A stretch of DNA of 48,544 nt, taken from NCBI GenBank assembly GCA_022511075.1, contig JAFLSE010000010.1, positions 1-48,544 on the forward strand, given 5' to 3'. Position 1 is the first letter of the stretch. The number at the start of each line of letters is the position of its first letter. The position numbers were made by a program, and so were the translations under genes. Positions 1 to 9,000 of the stretch are shown in pieces. The notes under the pieces are model-generated. The model was not told where the DNA came from and ran no database searches. It saw only the letters and a program-made list of their open reading frames with translations. This DNA comes from Prevotella sp. (GTDB lineage: Bacteria; Bacteroidota; Bacteroidia; Bacteroidales; Bacteroidaceae).

Positions 1-1253
1 TGTATCATATCCTGCTCTACACCGAGACTGTCGAGGAGGTCGAGCACGGTCTTTGCCATCATTGGAGGACCGCAGAGATAGTATTCTATATCCTCGGGAC
101 TTTCGTGCTGCTTCAGATAGGTGTCGCCCATAACGGGGGCAATGAAGCCGGCAGTGTACTTCACGCCGAGAGAGTCTGCCTTGGGGTCTGGACGGTCAAG
201 AGCCAAATGGAAATGGAAGTTCGGATATTCCTTTTCCAGTTCGAGGAAGTCTTCCATAAAGAAAACTTCGTCTATGGCACGGGCACCATAGAAATAGTGC
301 ATCTCGCGGTCGCATGTGTGCAGGGTCTTGAGCATGTGCATAATCTGCGCACGCAACGGTGCCATACCTGCACCACCGCCAACCCATATCATCTCGCGCT
401 TGGAATCGAACACTGGGTGGAAATCACCGTAAGGACCACTCATGCGCACCTTGTCGCCGGGCTTCAGCGAGAAGATATAAGTGGAGGCAATACCACAGGG
501 TACGTCCATAAAGCCCGGTCCTTGCTCCTTTGGCTTGAATGGAGGAGTGGCAATACGCACGGTGAGGGTTATGATGTCGCCCTCGTCAGGATAGTTTGCC
601 ATGGAATAGGCACGTATTGTAGGAGTGTCGTTCTTCTGCTTGAGTCCGAAGATGCCGAATTTTTCCCAAGTGGGCACATAGAGGTCGCCAATGAGTGACT
701 TGTCCATATCCCTGTTGTAGTCGATGTCGTATTCGGGTATCGCTATCTGGGCGTATGAGCCAGGAACGAAATCCATGTGTTCGCCAGGAGGCAACTGCAC
801 CTTGAACTCCTTGATGAAAGAAGCAACGTTCTTGTTTGAAATAACGGTACACTCCCATTCCTTGACACCCATAACCGATTCGGGCACTTTGAGCACCATA
901 TCGCTCTTAACCTTGCACTGGCAACCCAAACGCCAGTTGTCCTTTATTTCCTTACGGGTAAAATGAGGTTTCTCGGAGTCGAGTATCTCACCGCCACCTT
1001 CAATAACCTGCACCTTGCACTGACCGCAACTTGCCTTACCTCCACAGGCAGATGGCAGGAAGATGCCGTTCTCGTTGAGCGTAGACATGACGCTGCCACC
1101 CTGGGGCACAACAAGTTTCTTGTCGCCATTGATTGTTATGGTAACGTTTCCGCCGGGCGACAGATAGCGTTTGGCAGTGAGCAGGAGGATTACCAAGAGG
1201 AGTATCACCACGAGGAACACCCCTATGCTTACCATTATGAAATTTATATCCAT
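1..1253 (-). CDS. nqrF: NqrF, Na+-translocating NADH:quinone reductase subunit F (3' end cut by window edge)
   Basis: NADH-oxidising subunit of the NQR sodium pump. It passes electrons from NADH through FAD and a [2Fe-2S] centre to the membrane subunits. Translation from the ATG at 1253 gives a membrane helix at residues about 4-27, then a plant-type ferredoxin domain with Cys70, Cys76, Cys79 and Cys111 (CX5CX2CX31C). This is followed by an FAD-binding RAYS motif, a GGGAGMAPLRA nucleotide loop and a late CGPPMM motif. About 417 codons are present. The family is near 410-425 residues, so only the last few residues are lost off the window. It is the last gene of nqrABCDEF. NqrE ends 15 bases upstream. 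Identification is secure from domain order, cysteine spacing and operon position. Confidence 0.97.
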   Translation of the reverse strand, partial: MDINFIMVSIGVFLVVILLLVILLLTAKRYLSPGGNVTITINGDKKLVVPQGGSVMSTLNENGIFLPSACGGKASCGQCKVQVIEGGGEILDSEKPHFTRKEIKDNWRLGCQCKVKSDMVLKVPESVMGVKEWECTVISNKNVASFIKEFKVQLPPGEHMDFVPGSYAQIAIPEYDIDYNRDMDKSLIGDLYVPTWEKFGIFGLKQKNDTPTIRAYSMANYPDEGDIITLTVRIATPPFKPKEQGPGFMDVPCGIASTYIFSLKPGDKVRMSGPYGDFHPVFDSKREMIWVGGGAGMAPLRAQIMHMLKTLHTCDREMHYFYGARAIDEVFFMEDFLELEKEYPNFHFHLALDRPDPKADSLGVKYTAGFIAPVMGDTYLKQHESPEDIEYYLCGPPMMAKTVLDLLDSLGVEQDMI

Positions 1254-1268
1254 TGTCTTTTCTTGTTT

Positions 1269-1895
1269 TTAAATTTTAAGTCCAGAGAAACACATCATCG
1301 CCATTGCCATAAGTCCCACGGTGATGAACGTTATGCCAAGACCGCGCAAAGGGGCAGGCACATCGGAGTACTGCATCTTTTCGCGTATAGCACCCATAGC
1401 AACAATGGCAAGAGTCCACCCCACTCCACTGCCTATGGCATAGACAACGGCATCGAGAACAGAGCCGATATACTGGCTGCTCGACGGGTCCATGTTGATG
1501 CGCTGCTGCATAAAGAGCGATGCACCCATAATGGCACAATTAACGGCTATCAACGGCAGGAAGATGCCGAGGGCTGCATAGAGCGAGGGGCTGAAACGCT
1601 CCACTATCATCTCTACCAACTGCACGATGCCGGCAATGACAGCAATGAAGAGAATGAAACTGAGATAACTCAAGTCTACACCTTCCACAAGGCAGTCTGG
1701 ACCGAGCACCTTAGTTTGCAGGATATAGTCAACGGGCACTGTTACGAGCAATACGAAAGTTACGGCGCAGCCAAGCCCGAAAGAGGTCTTTACGTTCTTT
1801 GACACGGCAAGGAACGAACACATGCCGAGGAAGAACGCAAAAATCATATTGTCCACAAAAATGGAACGGAAAAACAAATTCAACAGATGTTCCAT
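1269..1895 (-). CDS. nqrE: NqrE, membrane subunit of Na+-NQR
   Basis: Integral membrane subunit of the sodium-pumping NADH:quinone reductase. It is 208 residues, close to the usual length for NqrE, and nearly all hydrophobic, consistent with six membrane helices. Cys26 and Cys120 sit in the two antiparallel half-helices where NqrD/NqrE jointly hold an intramembrane iron-sulfur centre in the characterised Vibrio complex. This match is from family knowledge plus the positions seen here. It starts 3 bases after the nqrD stop, so translation is probably coupled. NqrE and NqrD are homologous to each other and to RnfA/RnfE. The surrounding nqrA-F order rules out Rnf. Confidence 0.97.
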   Translation of the reverse strand: MEHLLNLFFRSIFVDNMIFAFFLGMCSFLAVSKNVKTSFGLGCAVTFVLLVTVPVDYILQTKVLGPDCLVEGVDLSYLSFILFIAVIAGIVQLVEMIVERFSPSLYAALGIFLPLIAVNCAIMGASLFMQQRINMDPSSSQYIGSVLDAVVYAIGSGVGWTLAIVAMGAIREKMQYSDVPAPLRGLGITFITVGLMAMAMMCFSGLKI

Positions 1896-1898
1896 AGC

Positions 1899-2525
1899 TT
1901 ATTTCTCCTTATAAAAATATGCACGATGCACCCAAATGACGCAACCGAGAAGGATAAGCGCCATTGCAGGCATAGTCATCATGCCGTTGTTGATGTAACC
2001 AAAATCGTAAACGCCTTCGGGAATGATTTGGAAACCGAGCAGGCTGCCACGACCAAAGAACTCACGGAAAGCACCCACTATGACGAGAATCATGGCATAG
2101 CCAAGTCCGTTGGAAACGCCGTCGAGGAAACTCGGCCATGGCTTGTTCTGCATAGCAAACGCCTCAAGTCGTCCCATAAGTATGCAGTTGGTTATGATTA
2201 GTCCCACGTAGACGGACAACTGCACGCTGACATCGTATGCAAACGCCTTCAATATCTGGCTGACGATTGTAACAAGTGTTGCCACTACCACCAACTGAAC
2301 GACAATGCGGATTCGCTGCGGAATGGTGGTGCGGATAAGCGAGATTATGACATTTGAGAACGCCGTAATCACAGTAACCGCCAGTCCCATGACTATAGCC
2401 GGCTTGAGTTGGCTCGTAACGGCAAGCGCCGAGCATATTCCCAACACCTGCGTCAGTATGGGGTGGTCGAGGTTGAGAGGAGTGGTAAATACCTCCTTGT
2501 TCTCTTTGCTGAATAACTTACTCAT
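1899..2525 (-). CDS. nqrD: NqrD, membrane subunit of Na+-NQR
   Basis: Integral membrane subunit of the NQR sodium pump, 208 residues, paralogous to NqrE. A short cytoplasmic N-terminus with the family-typical LNLDHPI.TQVLGICSALAV pattern precedes about six hydrophobic helices. Cys31 and Cys114 correspond to the pair that, with the NqrE cysteines, ligates the intramembrane iron-sulfur cluster in characterised NQR. The gene lies 24 bases after the nqrC stop and 3 bases before nqrE. Nothing is missing or unusual. Confidence 0.97.
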   Translation of the reverse strand: MSKLFSKENKEVFTTPLNLDHPILTQVLGICSALAVTSQLKPAIVMGLAVTVITAFSNVIISLIRTTIPQRIRIVVQLVVVATLVTIVSQILKAFAYDVSVQLSVYVGLIITNCILMGRLEAFAMQNKPWPSFLDGVSNGLGYAMILVIVGAFREFFGRGSLLGFQIIPEGVYDFGYINNGMMTMPAMALILLGCVIWVHRAYFYKEK

Positions 2526-2549
2526 ATTCTTATTCCTTTATTTTCTAAA

Positions 2550-3314
2550 TTATTTACCAAGAAGTTCCTTATACAAGGCAAGATCTGCCTGCAACATATC
2601 GTTCACACCGTTGCAGGTGAGCGTTGCACCGGTTACGGCATTAACCTCAGAGTCGCTGTTCTCAATCTTCTTTACCACTTTAAGGGCAACATTGTCGTCG
2701 GCATCGAATATCTTCTTGCCTATGAACTGGTCCTGCCACTTCTGCGAGTCCTTAATCTCTGCGCCAAGTCCGGCAGTCTCGCTCTCGTGGTTAAAGAATG
2801 CGCCGTATATGGTGTTTCCGTCGTCATTGACAGAAACATAGCCCCAGATAGGTCCCCAAAGCCCCATGCCCTTCACCGGCAGGATATACTTCTTTGCGCC
2901 GTCAACATCGCAGACGTATGCCGTCTTGTCGCCAACGGAAACTTCTTCCTTCACAATGTCCGAGTACTTTTGTTCGGCATCGGCATCGCTTGCAAAACTG
3001 CGTATGTTGAGCGATGCAAGAATCTGTTTCTTCGTGTCGAGTTTAACGTTAGCGTCCTGAGTGTCCTTGAGACTGCTGTATATGAAAGCCAACAGGAACG
3101 CCACGACAACCACCATGACGATGCTATATAATATAATATATGTATTGGAGTTGGTGTCGAGTCCTTTTTTCTTCTCCGGCTGCAGCCCACCCGGTTCATC
3201 GAATATCTCCTCGAACGCCGATGACGGCTGATGGCATACCGGGCACTGCTCAGGCGCAGAATCTCCCTCGTGGACATAGCCACACACCTTACACCTAAAT
3301 TTTCTTGTAGCCAT
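2550..3314 (-). CDS. nqrC: NqrC with N-terminal rubredoxin-like domain
   Basis: FMN-carrying subunit of the NQR sodium pump, but with an additional domain. Residues 1-40 carry Cys8, Cys11, Cys24 and Cys27 in a CxxCGY...CPVC arrangement, typical of the rubredoxin-like module of rubrerythrins, which binds one iron. A charged linker leads to a single membrane helix (about 58-81). The usual periplasmic FMN-binding domain follows and ends with a TGAT motif; Thr231 is the expected site of covalent FMN attachment by ApbE. The full protein is 254 residues. The ATG at 3314 lies 8 bases after the nqrB stop, so the extra domain belongs to the native reading frame. Standard topology would place the rubredoxin module in the cytoplasm, near NqrF. 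Its role in electron transfer is inference. Confidence 0.95.
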   Translation of the reverse strand: MATRKFRCKVCGYVHEGDSAPEQCPVCHQPSSAFEEIFDEPGGLQPEKKKGLDTNSNTYIILYSIVMVVVVAFLLAFIYSSLKDTQDANVKLDTKKQILASLNIRSFASDADAEQKYSDIVKEEVSVGDKTAYVCDVDGAKKYILPVKGMGLWGPIWGYVSVNDDGNTIYGAFFNHESETAGLGAEIKDSQKWQDQFIGKKIFDADDNVALKVVKKIENSDSEVNAVTGATLTCNGVNDMLQADLALYKELLGK

Positions 3315-3322
3315 ATTCCCTA

Positions 3323-4483
3323 TTATTTATTTGTTATACGATTCATACGTTTCGTTATATTGCGCTGCACCACGCAGTAGTCGATAGTGGGCGCAAACAT
3401 GTTGCCAAGCAGTATGGCAAGCATCATTCCCTCCGGATAGCCAGGATTCATGACACGTATTATCACTGCCACTGCACCGATAAGCAAGCCGAAAACCCAC
3501 TTGCCGCATTCGGTACGACACGATGTAACGGGGTCGGTTGCCATAAACACCGCACCAAAGGCAAAGCCACCGAGCACAAGATGCTCATACCACTCAATGG
3601 GCGACATTCCCAACGACTGGAACAACACTGCCATTGCACCTCCGCCAACGAATACGCTCACCATAATCTTCCACGAGGCTATGCCCGTCCAAATCAGTAT
3701 GGCAGCGCCAATGGCAATGGCTATGACACTCGTCTCGCCGATAGAGCCGGGGATTAATCCGCAAATCATATCGCAAAGCGAAGCCTGCGGCACAGCACCC
3801 TGCGCTATCTCGCCAAGTGGAGTAGCCATCGTGAATGCATCGGGCAACTGGTTGCCAAGTCCGAACACCTTGTCTGTGCTTACCCAAATGGCATCGCCGC
3901 TCATCTTCGTGGGATAGGAGAAGAAAAGGAAAGCACGTGCCAACAATGCCACATTAAAGATGTTCATACCCGTACCGCCAAATATTTCCTTGCCGAATAT
4001 CACGGCAAATGCCACTGCCAACACGATAATCCACAACGGACAACCAACGGGCAGAATCATAGGTATGAGTATTCCGCTGACGAGATAACCCTCCTGTATC
4101 TCCTCGCCTTTCCACTGCGCCCAAGCAAACTCGATGCCAAGACCGACAATGTAGCTGACGAGAATCTTCGGCAGCACTACCAATACTCCATAAATGAACA
4201 TCTCAATAAACGATGCATCGGCAAGTTTACCTGCCGCAAGATAGTTCTGATAGCCCACGTTGTACATACCAAACAACAATGCCGGCAGCAATGCTATCAC
4301 CACCATGCTCATTATGCGCTTCGAGTCTATGGAGTCGTGAATGTTGACTCCGCTGCGTGCCGTGTCGTTTGGCACGTAGAGGAAAGTCTCGAATCCGTCG
4401 AACACACTGCGGAATGCGTGCAACTTGCCTCCTTCCTCGAAATTGGGCTTTATCTGATTAAGATATTTTCTTAAAAAACTCAT
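3323..4483 (-). CDS. nqrB: NqrB, Na+-NQR membrane subunit with covalent FMN
   Basis: Large membrane subunit of NQR (386 residues) that carries covalent FMN and riboflavin and contributes to the sodium path. Hydrophobic segments run from about residue 58 to the C-terminus. The conserved GGTGMNIFNVALLARAFLFF stretch (169-188) matches the family. Thr221 in the MATPL segment lies where the flavinylated threonine of the family is expected, although the usual SGAT wording is replaced by TMAT. The gene follows nqrA after 49 bases and precedes nqrC by 8. Identity is certain from family features and context. The assignment of Thr221 is inference. Confidence 0.97.
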   Translation of the reverse strand: MSFLRKYLNQIKPNFEEGGKLHAFRSVFDGFETFLYVPNDTARSGVNIHDSIDSKRIMSMVVIALLPALLFGMYNVGYQNYLAAGKLADASFIEMFIYGVLVVLPKILVSYIVGLGIEFAWAQWKGEEIQEGYLVSGILIPMILPVGCPLWIIVLAVAFAVIFGKEIFGGTGMNIFNVALLARAFLFFSYPTKMSGDAIWVSTDKVFGLGNQLPDAFTMATPLGEIAQGAVPQASLCDMICGLIPGSIGETSVIAIAIGAAILIWTGIASWKIMVSVFVGGGAMAVLFQSLGMSPIEWYEHLVLGGFAFGAVFMATDPVTSCRTECGKWVFGLLIGAVAVIIRVMNPGYPEGMMLAILLGNMFAPTIDYCVVQRNITKRMNRITNK

Positions 4484-4532
4484 CTTTATTTTCCAATTAT
4501 TTGTTTCTTTCTATTCTTATTCGCAAACGGCA

Positions 4533-5882
4533 TTACGCATTTTCCTTGCGCAGCATGTCAAGTCCCTCACGCACTATGCGCTGAAGTTCAAGTTTTGAAC
4601 TGTCAACGAACTCGGCAAGCGCAAAGTCCTCTGGACTTACTTCATAGATGCCAAGTTGCTCCATGCGGTCAATGTCGCCGGCAATTATCGCCTTTATAAG
4701 ATACTCGCCGTAAATGTCCATAGGCAGCACACGGTCGTACTCGCCGCTCATAATCATGTGGCGCTCACCGCCCTTGATACGTGCATCGAGCGAATACTCC
4801 TTTTTGCCCAAAAGCCAAGAGAAATAACTGCGGTTTACGGAGAACTGCTTGAAGCGCGGCATTATCCAACCTGCAAACTCATCGGCATTGCAGCCTTCGG
4901 GTATTACGGTTATCTCGCTTGTGTGAGCACCGAGGAAACCGCTCTTGGTTGTAGGCTTGCCCGTAAGCACGTTACCGTCTATTATGCGCACAGGCTTGTC
5001 GTCGCTTATACTGTTGCTCAACAAAGTATTGAGTTCCTGACCTACAAGCATATCCACGTATGCAGGTTTCTTAACCTCGCTGCCGCAGAAAGCCACCGTG
5101 CGACGAAGGTCTACACGCCCTGTGCGGAAAAGGCGACCGATGAACAATACCGTAGTAGGCTCTACCGTCCAAACCACCTCGCCTTTGTTAACAGGGGCAA
5201 TATGATTTACCTGAACACCCACGTTACCTGCCGGACACTTGCCCTTGAACTCCACAATCTCCACGTTCTTGGCAGCAGTGAGAGCAGCAGATGTCTGCTT
5301 GTAGCCTATTCCGAGATATGTCCTTGCAATGCGCGAAAGAGCCGTAAGTCCTGTCTGGAAATCCTCTTCCTGTCCTTGCAACTCATACTCGAAGTCGCAA
5401 GCCAAAGGCATATCGCGCAAAGCCGAAACGAATATAGCCCGCGGTTTAGTGTCGGGCAATGTGGAAACGGCATACGGCAACTGGTTTATATAACCAAAGA
5501 TGCCGGCTTCGAGCAACGAATCCACCACCTCCTTACCGCTCAATGCGTCGGGCGACTTGCGTCCGAAATCAACATATTCCTGCTGTGCGTCGGCATCAAC
5601 GCGCACACTCAACACCTTGCGACGGTCGCCACGCTCCACGGCAACAACCGTTCCGCTGACAGGCGAGGCAAAGCGCACATCGGGATTGCTCTTGTTGACA
5701 AACAACGCATCTCCGACCTTCACCTTGTCACCTTCCTTTACAACCACCTTTGGAGTGACCCCCACAAAAGCATCTGGCCGCAAGGCATAGTGTCCGTTAG
5801 GGCGCAGAGTTATTTTCTCCTTTTTTGCACGCCCTGCAAGATTAAGGTCCAAGCCTTTTTGCAATTTTATAACTTTCACCAT
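4533..5882 (-). CDS. nqrA: NqrA, Na+-NQR subunit A
   Basis: First gene of the nqr operon, 449 residues, about the same length as characterised NqrA proteins. It is a soluble cytoplasmic subunit without a cofactor of its own, implicated in quinone binding next to NqrB. The N-terminal start (KGLDLNLAGRAKK), the barrel-sandwich region with GDALFVNKSNPDVRFASPVSG and the C-terminal IYEVSPEDFALAEFVDSSK block are typical. A Bacteroidetes -7 motif lies 46 bases upstream on the minus strand. A 426-residue open frame on the opposite strand is only a shadow. Confidence 0.97.
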   Translation of the reverse strand: MVKVIKLQKGLDLNLAGRAKKEKITLRPNGHYALRPDAFVGVTPKVVVKEGDKVKVGDALFVNKSNPDVRFASPVSGTVVAVERGDRRKVLSVRVDADAQQEYVDFGRKSPDALSGKEVVDSLLEAGIFGYINQLPYAVSTLPDTKPRAIFVSALRDMPLACDFEYELQGQEEDFQTGLTALSRIARTYLGIGYKQTSAALTAAKNVEIVEFKGKCPAGNVGVQVNHIAPVNKGEVVWTVEPTTVLFIGRLFRTGRVDLRRTVAFCGSEVKKPAYVDMLVGQELNTLLSNSISDDKPVRIIDGNVLTGKPTTKSGFLGAHTSEITVIPEGCNADEFAGWIMPRFKQFSVNRSYFSWLLGKKEYSLDARIKGGERHMIMSGEYDRVLPMDIYGEYLIKAIIAGDIDRMEQLGIYEVSPEDFALAEFVDSSKLELQRIVREGLDMLRKENA

Positions 5883-5927
5883 AAAATATTATTTAATAAA
5901 TTTAGCCTGCTTAATATAAATTCCGTG

Positions 5928-5935
5928 CAAAATTA
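5928..5935 (-). promoter_or_regulatory. -7 promoter element for nqrABCDEF
   Basis: Reading on the minus strand gives TAATTTTG, matching the Bacteroidetes TAnnTTTG -7 consensus, 45 bases ahead of the nqrA start. No clean TTTG -33 element is visible at the expected distance. It is arranged divergently from the tamB-like promoter in the same 177-base spacer. Confidence 0.6.
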
Positions 5936-5999
5936 ACAAAAAATATGCTACAATTGTTATTTTCTTTCCAAAATATATGGCAATCACAATAATTTGATG

Positions 6000-6007
6000 T
6001 AATTTTG
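6000..6007 (+). promoter_or_regulatory. -7 promoter element for the tamB-like gene
   Basis: TAATTTTG matches the TAnnTTTG -7 consensus 53 bases ahead of the GTG start at 6060. The -33 TTTG is not evident. A 12-codon open frame (6022-6060, ATG to TAG) lies in the predicted leader, and its stop overlaps the GTG start. Confidence 0.55.
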
Positions 6008-6059
6008 TGCTGAAATAAAAAATGACGATAAACAAATTGCCAAGTCAGTATAACAAATA

Positions 6060-9000
6060 GTGAAGGTTTTAAAACACATAGTAAACGTTATGATATGGTT
6101 GCTGCTTGCACTTTATCTGACGCTTGTGTTTGTGCTGCGCTTCGACGCGGTGCAGGGCTATTTGGGTACTACCACGGCTAACATCCTTGCCGATAAACTC
6201 GGCACGAAAGTAGAGGTGGGAAAGATTGACCTCGGCATGCTAAACCGCATAATCATAGACGATGTTGTGCTGTATGACCAACAAGGAAAAGAGATGCTGA
6301 CATCGGCACGTATTTCAGCCAAAGTAAATCTTTTGGAACTGATAAAGGGCAACATTGAGATAGCATCGGCACAGTTGTTCGGTTCGCATTTCAAGTTATA
6401 CAAGCAATCGGCAAAGGAACAGCCAAACTTTCAGTTTGTAATAGATGCGCTATCGTCGAAAGATAATGATGAGAAAACACCCCTCAACCTGCGCATAAAC
6501 TCGCTCATTATACGCCACTGCAACGTGGATTATGACCAGTGGGACATTGCCGAAACACCCGGCAAACTGAATCCTTCACATTTGTCTGTCAGTGACTTGC
6601 GCAGTCAGATGATATTGAAAAGACTTACCAACGACAGCATAAACATAAACATCAAGAAAACCGCATTGAAGGAAAAGTCGGGTCTTGTAATAAGTCGTCT
6701 TTCGCTTGCATTTGAAGCAGGCAGAGAGAAAGCGGTATTAAAGGATTTCAACCTGAAAATGCCAAACACCACGATAGAAATAGACAAGGCAACGGCAAAA
6801 TACAAGACCGATAACAGTATGCACATCAAGGAGGGTACACTCTCCTACTCCGGCGCAATAAGGTCGCAGCAACTCACGCCTGCCGACGTATCGTGCCTGT
6901 TGCCTGCATTGAGTAATTTCAACAGCAGCCTCGACATAGACATAAAGGCACACGGCAACGACAAGCATTGCAACATTGATGTATTGAAAATAAACTCTTC
7001 GGGCAACGAGATAAGTCTTGATGCCTCAGCACGATTAGATTACACAAAGGGTAGGAAACTTGGTTTTGGAGTAAACCTGAAGAAACTTGTATGCAATGCA
7101 GAAACAGTGGACTTTATAGCCCAAAACCTGAAAGGCGAGCACGTGCAAGTGCCTGATGCCGTGATGCGTTTGGGCGACATTTCGCTAAACGGTATGATTG
7201 CATCTACACAAGAAACAAAACTGAAAGCGCAGTTAAACATAACCACACAGGCAGGCAAGGCATACATAAATGGCAATTGGTTGAACAACGGACTATTAAG
7301 CGGAAACATTACGACCGACAACATTAACCTAAAACAAATATTGGACGATGAACACTTCGGTACACTTTCAACAAAAATGGAAATAGACGGCAGAATGCCA
7401 AACATAAAATCGCCCGATATCAATCTGAAAGGAATCGTCTCAAACTTTGAATATAACGAATATACTTTCAAGGACATATATATGTCGGCACACTACAACA
7501 ATAATGGCGTTACAGGCAACGTGAACAGCAGCAATCCAAACTTGGCTTTCAATGTTGACGGAAGCGTAAGGAAAGAGAACGGGAAGCAACGAATGGAACT
7601 TGACGCGCAGATAAAAAACATAAATCCCAAGAACATACATATAACCGACAAATACAACGATGCCAATTTCAGCGGCAACATTACTGCCGACATAACCGGC
7701 AACGACATAAACGATATGGTCGGTACGATAGATATTAACCGTCTGAAGATGGTATCATCCGATGACTATTACAGCCTTGACAAACTACACATAGTTTCTG
7801 GATATGACAACAAAGAGCATTATCTGAAACTTGTTTCTGATTTCGGCACGATAGACATAAACGGACATTACGACTATGCTTCGCTACCGAAGAGTTTCAT
7901 CAAGGTAATAAAGAATCATCTGCCAACTATACCAGGACTGCCACAGCACATTGCCAAAACGGAAAATAACTTCACGATAGCAGCAACCATAACAAAGAGC
8001 GACTGGCTGCAAAAACTCATAGGCATAAACCTTGACTTACAGCAACCGCTGACCTTGCAAGGTACAATGGACGACATATCAAAAGAACTGGACATAAAAC
8101 TTGAAGGCAAGGAGTTTACATATTCCGATAGTCCATATAGTAACCTGCATTTGAATATATCGTCGGACAACGAAGAAATAAATGCCAGTCTCGACTTGGC
8201 AAAAACAATGTCGAATGGGCGCAACGTTAACTATAAACTCAATGCTGTTGCTGAAAACAATAAACTGACCACGGCAATAACGTGGAACAACAACCGAAAG
8301 GATAACGACAGAATAAGTGGAAAAATTAATGCCGTTTCGCAATTCTACACCAACAGCAACGGACAACAAACAGCCAAGATAGACATTGAAAAGTCGCGCA
8401 TAAACATAAAAGGAGCACTATGGGAACTTGCCCCGGCAAATATCACATATCGCGATAAACATATCACAGTAAATAATTTCTCAATTAACCACGACGACCA
8501 ATATCTACACATAAACGGCGTGGCATCGCAAAATGCAAACGACTCACTCACGATAGACCTTAAGGACATAGATGTAGAATATGTGCTTGACATCGTAAAT
8601 TTCCATTCGGTAGATTTCAATGGCTATGCATCTGGCAGGGCGTGCGTTAAAACACCTTTCGGCCACGATTTGTACGGACAAGCCAACCTGAAAGTAAAAC
8701 AATTTGAGTTTGAGCACGGTAGAATGGGTATACTCAATGCCACTGCAATATGGAACAATGATGAAAAACAAATAGACATTCACGGAATATGCAACGACGG
8801 TCCTGATGCAATGACATTCGTAAACGGCTACGTGTCACCACAACGCAACTATATCGACCTCGACATTGGAGCAAGTGGCACATACATAGATTTTATGCAG
8901 TCGTTCACCAAAAGTTTTGCACAGGATGTAACAGGCAGGGCTATCGGACAATTGAAACTATCTGGTCCGTTGAGTACGATAAACCTTACTGGTAAACTTG

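Noticed and set aside
963..1802. 279-residue open frame on the plus strand
   Set aside because: Antisense to nqrF and nqrE. The His- and Tyr-rich composition is typical of shadow frames.
4656..5936. 426-residue open frame on the plus strand
   Set aside because: It lies fully opposite nqrA, has no recognisable domain and runs against a certain gene. It is a shadow of biased codon use.
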